A stretch of 5,558 bases of DNA from Candidatus Wolfebacteria bacterium (GCA_027336345.1 DAHWFZ010000044.1:1-5558); one strand, 5' to 3'; shown: positions 1 through 5,482, counted from the stretch's first letter. The notes: a model not told the origin generated them from the sequence alone. Program-made: numbers and translations.

Positions 1-775
1 TATGAAGGATTTGTATTCATTTCATAAAGATGAAAAAGATTTGGATGACTATTACGGGAAAGCAAGCAAGGCATATGAGAAAATTTTCAAGAAAGCAGGG
101 TTGGGAGATCTGACTCATTTAACCTATGCGTCCGGCGGGAGCTTTTCAAAATATTCCCATGAGTTTCAGACATTGGCGGAAACCGGCGAAGACACTATTT
201 ATGTTTGCAGTAAATGCCGGACGGCTGTTAATAAAGAAATTATCAGCGAACAAAATATTTGCCCCAAGTGCGGCAACAAAGAGCTTGAAGAAAAAAGATC
301 GATAGAGGTTGGGAATATTTTCAAATTGAGCACAAAATATTCAAAGCCTTTTGGCTTGGTTTACAAGGATGAAAGCGGAAATGAAAATGACGTGATAATG
401 GGCTGTTACGGAATCGGCATTAACAGGCTCATGGCAACAATTGCTGAAATTTTCAGTGATGATAAAGGAATCATCTGGCCTGAATCAGTGGCGCCTTTCA
501 GCGTCCATTTATTGAATTTAAAGCCTGAAAATACCGAATTAAAAGAGTTTGCGGATAAAATTTACGATGATTTACAACGGCAAAATATTGAAGTATTATA
601 TGATGACAGAAAGGAAGCAAGCGCGGGCGAAAAATTCGCGGACAGCGATTTAATAGGCATTCCTTTAAGGGCTGTTATCAGTGAAAAAGCGGGCGATAAG
701 ATAGAGATTAAAAAACGATCGGAAAAGGAAATAAGATTGGTAACTAAAGCTGAATTTATTAAGTTAATCAGTTAG
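1..775 (+). CDS. proS: Proline--tRNA ligase (ProRS), C-terminal part; 5' end outside window
   Basis: Class II aminoacyl-tRNA synthetase that charges tRNA-Pro with proline in the cytoplasm. The frame enters from the left edge. The ATG at 2 is an internal Met of the conserved motif-2 segment MKDLYSFH, not the start, so the N-terminal catalytic part is missing. Numbering from that Met: the GGSFSKYSHEF segment at about 45-55 and LAETGEDT at 58-65; a four-cysteine element (C69, C72, C87, C90; CSKC and CPKC) at about 67-91; IEVGNIFKL at 101-109; class II motif 3 GCYGIGINR at 134-142; then the anticodon-binding domain from about 165 to 257, including YDDRKEASAGEKFADSDLIG. In E. coli-type ProRS the space before IEVG holds an editing insert of about 180 residues; here only about 35 residues remain, with a possible zinc ribbon. 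The gene ends in TAG at 773-775. Identity is very secure; zinc binding is inferred from the cysteine spacing. Confidence 0.96.
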   Translation, partial: MKDLYSFHKDEKDLDDYYGKASKAYEKIFKKAGLGDLTHLTYASGGSFSKYSHEFQTLAETGEDTIYVCSKCRTAVNKEIISEQNICPKCGNKELEEKRSIEVGNIFKLSTKYSKPFGLVYKDESGNENDVIMGCYGIGINRLMATIAEIFSDDKGIIWPESVAPFSVHLLNLKPENTELKEFADKIYDDLQRQNIEVLYDDRKEASAGEKFADSDLIGIPLRAVISEKAGDKIEIKKRSEKEIRLVTKAEFIKLIS

Positions 776-832
776 CGTGTTAATGTGTTAACGCGTTGGA
801 ATATAAACTCGTTAATGCTCAAAGCGCGTTAA
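761..832. repeat. Degenerate octamer tandem array (GTGTTAAY-like) between proS and mreB
   Basis: In-phase 8-bp units run AAGTTAAT (761), CAGTTAGC (769), GTGTTAAT (777), GTGTTAAC (785), GCGTTGGA (793), a decayed unit at 801, and TCGTTAAT (809). An out-of-phase GCGTTAAT-like copy lies near 826-833. The array overlaps the last codons and the stop of proS. It includes the palindrome AACGCGTT (790-797). Each unit carries TAA or TAG and the period is not a multiple of three, so stops recur in different frames. The function is unknown; it may be slippage-generated intergenic filler. Confidence 0.6.
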
Positions 833-846
833 TAAATAATAAAAAA

Positions 847-1884
847 GTGTTGGATTATTTAAAAAAGGATATCGGTATTGATTTGGGAACGGCAAATTCT
901 CTTCTTTATATAAAAAACAGAGGCATTGTGATTAATGAACCTTCCGTGGCGGCGGTTAATAACAAGACCGGGCAGATTGTGGCAATCGGAGAAGAAGCGA
1001 AAAAAATGCTTGGCAGAACCCCTGCTCATGTGTCGGTTATAAAACCTCTGACAAACGGAGTTATTTCTGATTTTGAAATGACCGAGGAAATGCTCCGCCA
1101 TTTTCTTAAAAGGATAAACAGCAATAAAGTTTTCAATTATTACAGGGCAGTTATCGGGGTTCCGCCGAATTTGACCGAGGTGGAAAGAAAATCGGTTGAA
1201 GACGCGGCGATCAATGCCGGCGCTTCAAAAGCTTTTCTGGTGGAAGAGCCGATTGCGGCCGCATTGGGCGCCCGTTTGCCGATTGAAGAAGCAGCCGCGA
1301 CTATGATTGTAGATATTGGAGGCGGCACCACGGACATAGCCATTATTTCAATGAACGGGTCCGTTATAAGCAAAAGCCTTAAAATAGCAGGGGATAAGTT
1401 CAATGAGGACATTATTAAGTTTATCCGGGATGAATTTAAGCTTTTGATAGGGGAACCGACAGCGGAAGAAATTAAAAAAATCGTTGGATCGGCGATTCCG
1501 CTTGATGAAAAGCTGGAATTGCAAATTCGCGGAAGGGACATAAGCAGCGGATTGCCCAGAGAAATTACCGTTAAAAATAACCAGGTAAGGATTGCAATTA
1601 ATAAATCTTTGCGTTCAATTACCGAGTCAATTAAGGAAATAATAGAAAAAACTCCGCCGGAGCTTGTTGGAGATATTTTGAAGCGCGGGATATATCTTTG
1701 CGGCGGCGGAAGTTTGCTCAGAGGCTTGGATCAATTGCTTGAAAAGGAAATTACCGTTCCAATAACCGTGATAGACGATCCTTTGACCGCCGTCGCAAGG
1801 GGAACGGGAATTATCGCGGAGGATATGGATAATTATGCTCATTTGTTCACATTCCCGTTAAGGCCGTCCGATATCAATATTTAA
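847..1884 (+). CDS. mreB: Rod shape-determining protein MreB (actin-like ATPase)
   Basis: Bacterial actin homologue that forms membrane-associated filaments and directs lateral cell-wall synthesis with MreC and the elongasome. From the chosen GTG start the protein has 345 residues, normal for MreB. Phosphate-1 motif DIGIDLGTANS is at about 8-18, GIVINEPSVAAV follows, then EEPIAAALGA, phosphate-2 motif DIGGGTTDIAII at 156-167, AGDKFNEDIIKFIRDEF, LLIGEPTAEEIKK, and the adenosine motif YLCGGGSLLRGLDQL near the C-terminus. The open frame reaches back to a TTG at 796, but the extra 17 residues do not resemble MreB and that TTG lies inside the octamer array. GTG 847 or TTG 850 gives MLDYLKK or MDYLKK directly before the conserved core, as in other MreB proteins whose short N-terminus binds membrane. 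No Shine-Dalgarno sequence precedes any candidate. The mreC gene follows 80 bp downstream. Family call is firm; the start is less certain. Confidence 0.93.
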   Translation: MLDYLKKDIGIDLGTANSLLYIKNRGIVINEPSVAAVNNKTGQIVAIGEEAKKMLGRTPAHVSVIKPLTNGVISDFEMTEEMLRHFLKRINSNKVFNYYRAVIGVPPNLTEVERKSVEDAAINAGASKAFLVEEPIAAALGARLPIEEAAATMIVDIGGGTTDIAIISMNGSVISKSLKIAGDKFNEDIIKFIRDEFKLLIGEPTAEEIKKIVGSAIPLDEKLELQIRGRDISSGLPREITVKNNQVRIAINKSLRSITESIKEIIEKTPPELVGDILKRGIYLCGGGSLLRGLDQLLEKEITVPITVIDDPLTAVARGTGIIAEDMDNYAHLFTFPLRPSDINI

Positions 1885-1887
1885 ATT

Positions 1888-1929
1888 AACTTAAAACTAA
1901 TAGCCAATAACCGGCAACTAAAATTAATT
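1888..1929. repeat. Degenerate AACTAAT heptamer array in the mreB-mreC gap
   Basis: Reading 7-bp units in one phase gives AACTTAA, AACTAAT, AGCCAAT, AACCGGC, AACTAAA and ATTAATT. Three units match AACTAAT at five or more positions besides the one perfect copy, while AACCGGC and ATTAATT are poor matches. The array starts three bases after the mreB stop. No clear promoter, terminator or Shine-Dalgarno sequence is seen in the 80-bp gap, so mreC is probably co-transcribed with mreB. Confidence 0.35.
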
Positions 1930-1964
1930 TAGCTTGCGCTTGTTGATGGTGAATTAGCCGATGA

Positions 1965-2651
1965 ATGAAAAGAGCCGTCTTAATAGGTCTATCCGTTATT
2001 TTATTTTTTCTGATTTTTTTTAGCGGAGTTTTTATAAAAAAAAATAATATCGCGTCAAAATATTATTTTATCGTTAATTATTTTGGAAATGACTTATATA
2101 AGGAGAATTCTTCTTTGAAATTGGAAAATGAAAATCTGAAGGCGCAGCTTGAAAAAAATCAGATTTTTAATTTTCAAGCTACTTCCTTGGACTCTGATAA
2201 AAAATATTTGGCTGCGGATATTTTTTCAACATATCCTTTTAACATAAAAGACGTTTTGGTAATAAACAAAGGATCAAATGACGGAGTTAAGAAGGGTATG
2301 GGAGTTGTCGTGAGCAGCAATATATTCATAGGAGAAGTTTTGGACGTATCCCTGAATTCAGCGTCTGTCCGGACTGTTTTTGACCCGAATTGGCAGCTTC
2401 CGGTAAAAATCGGCGAAAATAAAACCAACGGTCTTTTTAACGGGGGCAACGATCCCAGAATTACTTTGATTGAAAAATCGGTTAAAGAAGGCGATGGAGT
2501 ATTTTTATCGTCCAAGGACTTTCCTTTAAATCTGAAAATCGGCGATATAAGCCAGATAAGGCAGGAATCCGGCGGTGTTTTTAAGGATGCGGTTGTTCAG
2601 GTGCCCTATAATATAAGCGAGTTGGATAGGGTATATTTGATTGAACAATAA
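1965..2651 (+). CDS. mreC: Rod shape-determining protein MreC
   Basis: Inner-membrane scaffold of the elongasome, linking cytoplasmic MreB to the wall-synthesis enzymes outside the membrane. The 228-residue product starts MKR, then has one hydrophobic membrane segment at about 4-24, which puts the rest outside the cytoplasm (positive-inside rule). A charged stretch at about 45-66 (SSLKLENENLKAQLEK) looks like the family's dimerising coiled coil. The two beta-barrel subdomains follow, with INKGSNDGVKKGMGVV at 100-115, FIGEVLDVS at 121-129, FDPNWQLPVKI at 139-149 and KEGDGVFLSS at 174-183, all typical MreC landmarks. It is shorter than most MreC (about 270-370 residues), because the coiled coil is short and there is no C-terminal tail. 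An ATG four bases upstream (1961) is in another frame and soon hits a stop. No mreD follows; the next gene is grpE, 226 bp away. Confidence 0.92.
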   Translation: MKRAVLIGLSVILFFLIFFSGVFIKKNNIASKYYFIVNYFGNDLYKENSSLKLENENLKAQLEKNQIFNFQATSLDSDKKYLAADIFSTYPFNIKDVLVINKGSNDGVKKGMGVVVSSNIFIGEVLDVSLNSASVRTVFDPNWQLPVKIGENKTNGLFNGGNDPRITLIEKSVKEGDGVFLSSKDFPLNLKIGDISQIRQESGGVFKDAVVQVPYNISELDRVYLIEQ

Positions 2652-2662
2652 ATAAAGTTAAC

Positions 2663-2674
2663 CGGGCTTGCCCG
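2663..2674 (+). other. Small GC hairpin after mreC; weak candidate transcript end
   Basis: CGGG (2663-2666) and CCCG (2671-2674) can pair around a CTTG tetraloop, eleven bases after the mreC stop. There is no following T-run, so it is not a convincing intrinsic terminator. A second CGGG at 2696-2699 could compete for the same CCCG. Confidence 0.2.
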
Positions 2675-2700
2675 ATAGCATTAAAGCAGTGTTACCGGGG

Positions 2701-2728
2701 TTGACTGGGTATTTTTTAACATTATAAT
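2701..2728 (+). promoter_or_regulatory. Near-consensus housekeeping sigma promoter for grpE-dnaK
   Basis: The -35 box TTGACT (2701-2706, five of six bases match TTGACA) and a perfect -10 box TATAAT (2723-2728) are separated by 16 bp. The expected transcription start is about 2734-2737, leaving a leader of roughly 140 nt before grpE. No CIRCE operator (TTAGCACTC-N9-GAGTGCTAA) overlaps it; only a lone GAGTGC half-site lies at 2809-2814. It is the best promoter match I found in the window. Confidence 0.75.
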
Positions 2729-2736
2729 ATTAGTGC

Positions 2737-2880
2737 TATGCCCTGTAGTGAAATTGCAAATTTTTTTAAATAAGTATCATTATAGGGTTAGATTGTTAAA
2801 TCATTATAGAGTGCGAGCGATAAAATTAAAAATAAAATTTTGTTAAAAATTTTAAGTTCGCAATTCTACTACGGGGTATG
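2737..2880 (+). repeat. Long inverted repeat bracketing the grpE leader; possible RNA switch or MITE-like insertion
   Basis: The left arm CCCTGTAGTGAAATTGC (2741-2757) and right arm GCAATTCTACTACGGGG (2860-2876) are inverted copies matching at 14 of 17 positions. As RNA, two of the three differences become G-U pairs, leaving one A-C mismatch. Pairing can extend outward through TATG (2737-2740) against TATG (2877-2880), with two Watson-Crick and two G-U pairs, and the second TATG holds the grpE start codon. The inner 102 bp are AT-rich. TATG on both sides of the 136-bp segment also looks like a 4-bp target duplication, so a MITE-like origin is possible. The repeat is directly visible; its function is inferred. 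Confidence 0.7.
2776..2809. repeat. 10-bp direct repeat ATCATTATAG, two copies, in the grpE leader
   Basis: Perfect copies of ATCATTATAG lie at 2776-2785 and 2800-2809, 24 bp apart start to start, both inside the inverted-repeat-bounded leader. They could be a protein-binding pair or an internal duplication; nothing in the sequence decides this. Confidence 0.5.
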
Positions 2881-3372
2881 AATGAAGACATAAAAAATAA
2901 CGGCCAAAATTCCGGCGATCAGCCGCAGGAATTATCCGATGCCGATAAGCTTAAAAAAGAGCGCGACGAGTATCTGGACGGGTGGCAAAGAGCAAGGGCG
3001 GAATTGATAAATTATAAAAAAGACGAGGCAAAAAGATTTGAAATTTTTAAAAATTTCGCGAATGAAATGATTGTGCGGGATTTGATAACGATTTTGGACA
3101 GCTTTGATTTGGCTATCGCGGCTTTGGAAAAAGACGGCAAGGCCGAGAAAGGGTTGTATTTGATCAGGTCTCAAATTGAGGATACGCTTAAAAATTACGG
3201 ATTGGAAAGGTTAATGGTTTCGGCGGGACAGGTTTTCGATCCTTCGGTTCACGACGCGGTCGCCGTTATTGAATCCAACGAGCCATCGGGAACGGTCATT
3301 GAAGAGGTGGAAAGGGGCTATCTTTTAAATGGCAAGCTGGTGAGGCCCGCGAGAGTGAAAGTGGCAAAATAA
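2878..3372 (+). CDS. grpE: Nucleotide exchange factor GrpE
   Basis: Cytoplasmic co-chaperone dimer that releases ADP from DnaK so the chaperone can rebind ATP and drop its substrate. At 164 residues it is a normal, slightly short GrpE. A polar, probably disordered N-terminus (1-20) leads into the long dimer helix, with the typical KKERDEYLDGWQRARAELIN stretch at 26-45, then a helical-bundle region (about 58-108, including RDLITILDSFDLAI), and the C-terminal beta-wing that touches DnaK, marked by GQVFDPSVHDAV at 117-128 and GYLLNGKLVRPARVKV at 147-162. The ATG at 2878 is preceded by GGGG only two bases away, too close for a normal ribosome site, and lies in the right arm of the leader inverted repeat. 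The ATG at 2882 is out of frame. The dnaK gene follows after 97 bp, consistent with co-expression. Confidence 0.95.
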   Translation: MNEDIKNNGQNSGDQPQELSDADKLKKERDEYLDGWQRARAELINYKKDEAKRFEIFKNFANEMIVRDLITILDSFDLAIAALEKDGKAEKGLYLIRSQIEDTLKNYGLERLMVSAGQVFDPSVHDAVAVIESNEPSGTVIEEVERGYLLNGKLVRPARVKVAK

Positions 3373-3384
3373 TGAATTGTAAGC

Positions 3385-3405
3385 TACTAATTCCTGATTA
3401 CTGAT
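3385..3405. repeat. TACTRAT heptamer array, three units, after grpE
   Basis: TACTAAT, TCCTGAT and TACTGAT follow one another without a gap at 3385-3405. This is the first of two 7-bp arrays in the 97-bp grpE-dnaK gap and begins twelve bases after the grpE stop. Confidence 0.5.
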
Positions 3406-3427
3406 AAAATTTTCAAATTTTTATATT

Positions 3428-3458
3428 TGGACATTTTTTAGAAATTAGAAATTATAAA
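3428..3458 (+). promoter_or_regulatory. Weak candidate promoter before dnaK
   Basis: TGGACA (3428-3433, five of six bases match TTGACA) lies 19 bp before TATAAA (3453-3458). Transcription would start near 3464-3470, giving a leaderless or almost leaderless dnaK message. The spacer is long and the -10 lies inside an AT-rich repeat, so a chance match is quite possible. Confidence 0.2.
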
Positions 3459-3469
3459 TTAGAAATTAT
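3438..3469. repeat. TTAGAAA heptamer tandem array abutting the dnaK start
   Basis: Units TTAGAAA (3438), TTAGAAA (3445), TTATAAA (3452) and TTAGAAA (3459), then a partial TTAT (3466), run without interruption. The same stretch can be read as two perfect copies of the 14-mer AAATTAGAAATTAT (3442-3455 and 3456-3469). It ends exactly one base before the proposed AUU start of dnaK, and it supplies dnaK-frame stops TAG at 3446 and TAA at 3455. Confidence 0.75.
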
Positions 3470-5293
3470 ATTAAGATCCTTGGCATTGATCTTGGCACTA
3501 CAAATTCCGCGATGGCAATCGTGGACGGCGGCGAGCCGAAAATTTTAGAGAACGCCGAAGGTATGCGCACTACCCCGTCAATAGTCGCGATTTCAAAAGC
3601 AAACGAAAGATTGGCCGGAGTTTTGGCAAAGCGCCAGTCGGTTGTCAACCCGAAAAATACGATTTTTTCAGTCAAGAGATTGATTGGGAGAAAATTTTCC
3701 GATCCAGAAGTCCAGAGGGACAGAGCATGGCTCTCTTATGATATCCAGCAATCCGCCACGGGAGGCGTTGAAGTTAAAATGGGCGACAGATGGTACACTC
3801 CGGAAGAAATTTCGGCAATGATTCTGGCCAAATTGAAGTCGGATGCCGAGGCGAAGACAGGAGAAAAAATAGAGGAAGCCGTTATTACCGTTCCGGCGTA
3901 TTTTGACGATTCCCAGAGGCAGGCGACAAAAAATGCCGGAGAAATCGCGGGCTTAAAAGTAAAAAGGATTATCAATGAACCGACGGCCGCCGCTTTGGCA
4001 TACGGTCTTAACAAACAGAAAAACGAAAAAGTCGTCGTGTATGATTTTGGAGGCGGAACTTTTGACGTGTCCGTTTTGGAAATCGGCGACGATGTCGTGG
4101 AAGTAAAATCAACCGGAGGAGATACTCATTTGGGCGGAGATGATTTTGATAAAAAAATAATGGAATTTTTAGTAAGTGAATATAAAAAGCAGGAAGGAAT
4201 TGATTTATCAAAAGACCCGCTGGCTTTGCAAAGATTGAAAGAGGCCGGAGAGCGCGCCAAGCACGAGCTTTCAACGGTGTTTGAAACCGAAATAAATCTT
4301 CCGTATGTGACTTCGGATGCTTCAGGGCCGAAACATTTTGTCATGAAATTCAGCCGCGCGAAATTGGAAGATTTGGTAAGAGAGCATATTGACAAGTCAA
4401 TTGAAATCGTCAAAAAAGTTGTCAGTGAAGCCGGTTTGAAAATTTCCGATATCAATGAGGTGATTTTAGTGGGTGGACAGACAAGAATGCCGCTGATAAA
4501 TGATGCCGTTAAAAATCTTTTCGGAAAGGATCCGCACAAGGGAATTAATCCCGATGAAGTGGTTGCGATCGGCGCGGCAGTCCAGGCCGGAATTTTTCAG
4601 GGCGACGTGAAAGACGTTTTGCTTTTGGATGTTATTCCTCTTTCGCTTGGAATTGAAACATACGGCAGCGTTTTTACTCCGGTAATTGGAAAAAACACGA
4701 CAATCCCGGCGACAAAATCACAGGTGTTTTCAACCGCCGCGGATAACCAAACTTCCGTTGAAATACATGTTCTTCAAGGTGAAAGGCCCATGGCGGCCGA
4801 CAACAGAACTTTGGGTAGATTTATTTTGGATGGCATTCCGCCGTCTCCAAGGGGAATTCCCCAAGTTGAAGTTTCTTTTGACGTTGATGCGAACGGAATT
4901 TTGAATGTTTCCGCAAAGGATAAAGCAAGCGGGAAAGTCCAGACCATCAAGATAGAAGCGTCAACCCAGCTTTCAAAAGATGAAATTGAAAAATTGAAAA
5001 ATGAAGCGGTAATGCACGCCGATGAGGACAAGAAGAAGAAAGAATTGACAGAAGTTAAAAATCAGGCCGAGCAGCTGATTTATGTGGCTGAAAAATCATT
5101 AAAAGACGCCGGAGATAAAATTTCCGGTGAAATTAAAGATTCGGTAACCCAGAAAATTGAAGGATTAAAATCCGTCAAAGACGGGGTTGATTACGAATCC
5201 ATAAAATCAAAATTTGACGAACTCAGCGCGGAGCTTCAAAAAATAGGACAATCAATGTATCCTCCGCAAAATGAAGGAGGGGAATCCAGATAA
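3470..5293 (+). CDS. dnaK: Molecular chaperone DnaK (Hsp70), apparent AUU start
   Basis: ATP-driven cytoplasmic chaperone that binds exposed hydrophobic segments and works with GrpE and DnaJ. From ATT 3470 the product is 607 residues beginning (M)[12 protein letters not shown], the standard DnaK N-terminus. Landmarks: phosphate-1 loop at 6-13; [10 protein letters not shown] with catalytic Lys 69; VITVPAYF at 138-145; INEPTAAAL at 168-176; DFGGGTFD at 192-199; [12 protein letters not shown] at 216-227; VGGQTRMP at 334-341; linker DVLLLD at 382-387; then the substrate-binding beta domain ([35 protein letters not shown]) and a helical lid. The C-terminus ends [11 protein letters not shown], without the acidic EEV-type tail of E. 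coli DnaK. The first ATG, at 3512, would remove the phosphate-1 loop and give a dead ATPase. Between the in-frame TAA at 3455 and that ATG there is no ATG, GTG or TTG in frame. ATT 3458 is a less likely alternative. Start codon mutation or sequence error is possible. Confidence 0.93.
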   Translation: MKILGIDLGTTNSAMAIVDGGEPKILENAEGMRTTPSIVAISKANERLAGVLAKRQSVVNPKNTIFSVKRLIGRKFSDPEVQRDRAWLSYDIQQSATGGVEVKMGDRWYTPEEISAMILAKLKSDAEAKTGEKIEEAVITVPAYFDDSQRQATKNAGEIAGLKVKRIINEPTAAALAYGLNKQKNEKVVVYDFGGGTFDVSVLEIGDDVVEVKSTGGDTHLGGDDFDKKIMEFLVSEYKKQEGIDLSKDPLALQRLKEAGERAKHELSTVFETEINLPYVTSDASGPKHFVMKFSRAKLEDLVREHIDKSIEIVKKVVSEAGLKISDINEVILVGGQTRMPLINDAVKNLFGKDPHKGINPDEVVAIGAAVQAGIFQGDVKDVLLLDVIPLSLGIETYGSVFTPVIGKNTTIPATKSQVFSTAADNQTSVEIHVLQGERPMAADNRTLGRFILDGIPPSPRGIPQVEVSFDVDANGILNVSAKDKASGKVQTIKIEASTQLSKDEIEKLKNEAVMHADEDKKKKELTEVKNQAEQLIYVAEKSLKDAGDKISGEIKDSVTQKIEGLKSVKDGVDYESIKSKFDELSAELQKIGQSMYPPQNEGGESR

Positions 5294-5314
5294 CAGACAT
5301 TTAATAAAGATTAT

Positions 5315-5330
5315 TTATTATACATAATAA
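5315..5330. repeat. AT-only inverted repeat after dnaK
   Basis: TTATTA (5315-5320) and TAATAA (5325-5330) are perfect inverted copies around TACA. The stem is all A-T and weak, and probably adds little to the real terminator just downstream. Confidence 0.3.
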
Positions 5331-5342
5331 TTATGTTGTAGG

Positions 5343-5383
5343 TTTTATGCGCGGGATGTATCCCGTACATAAAATATTTTTTT
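5343..5383 (+). terminator. Rho-independent terminator of dnaK (grpE-dnaK unit)
   Basis: The left arm TTTTATGCGCGGGA (5343-5356) pairs with TCCCGTACATAAAA (5361-5374) around a TGTA loop: 12 Watson-Crick pairs, one G-U and one C-A mismatch. A T-rich run (TATTTTTTT, 5375-5383) follows at once. It lies 50 bp after the dnaK stop, with no dnaJ before it. The A-T outer pairs and T-rich left flank could also give partial function on the other strand. Confidence 0.85.
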
Positions 5384-5456
5384 CTGATAAATTTTATTTA
5401 TATATTATTTTGCGCTGATTTTGTGTGTTAATTGCATAACCTCAGATACATCCTGG

Positions 5457-5482
5457 ACTCCATAAAATGCTAATCATGGAGT
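5457..5482. repeat. 7-bp perfect inverted repeat (ACTCCAT / ATGGAGT)
   Basis: ACTCCAT (5457-5463) and ATGGAGT (5476-5482) are perfect inverted copies separated by 12 bp. The right arm begins with the ATG of the tentative downstream ORF and overlaps the region just before a TATAAT (5485-5490). It could be an operator, a hairpin over a start codon, or chance. Confidence 0.4.

Noticed and set aside
859..1101. Minus-strand and alternative-frame ORFs inside mreB, mreC, grpE and dnaK
   Set aside because: They are fully contained in strongly conserved genes on the + strand and show no recognisable protein features.
1961..2023. ATG at 1961 just upstream of mreC
   Set aside because: It is out of frame with MreC and reaches a TAG after 20 codons, while ATG 1965 gives a proper membrane-anchored MreC.
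2791..2817. Possible CIRCE (HrcA) operator before grpE
   Set aside because: GAGTGCGAG at 2809-2817 resembles the right half-site, but the nine bases expected as the left arm (2791-2799, GATTGTTAA) do not match TTAGCACTC.
3372..3404. Short ORF overlapping the grpE stop (TAATG), ten codons
   Set aside because: It is in a different frame from dnaK, ends in TGA at 3402-3404, and runs through the heptamer array; no sign of coding.
3512..5293. ATG 3512 as the dnaK start
   Set aside because: It would remove [14 protein letters not shown], including the phosphate-binding loop found in all functional Hsp70s, although that sequence is present in frame just upstream.
5354..5453. 9-bp inverted match GGATGTATC (5354-5362) and GATACATCC (5445-5453)
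   Set aside because: A 9-bp match in about 265 bp of non-coding sequence is not very unlikely by chance, and the first copy is already explained by the terminator stem.
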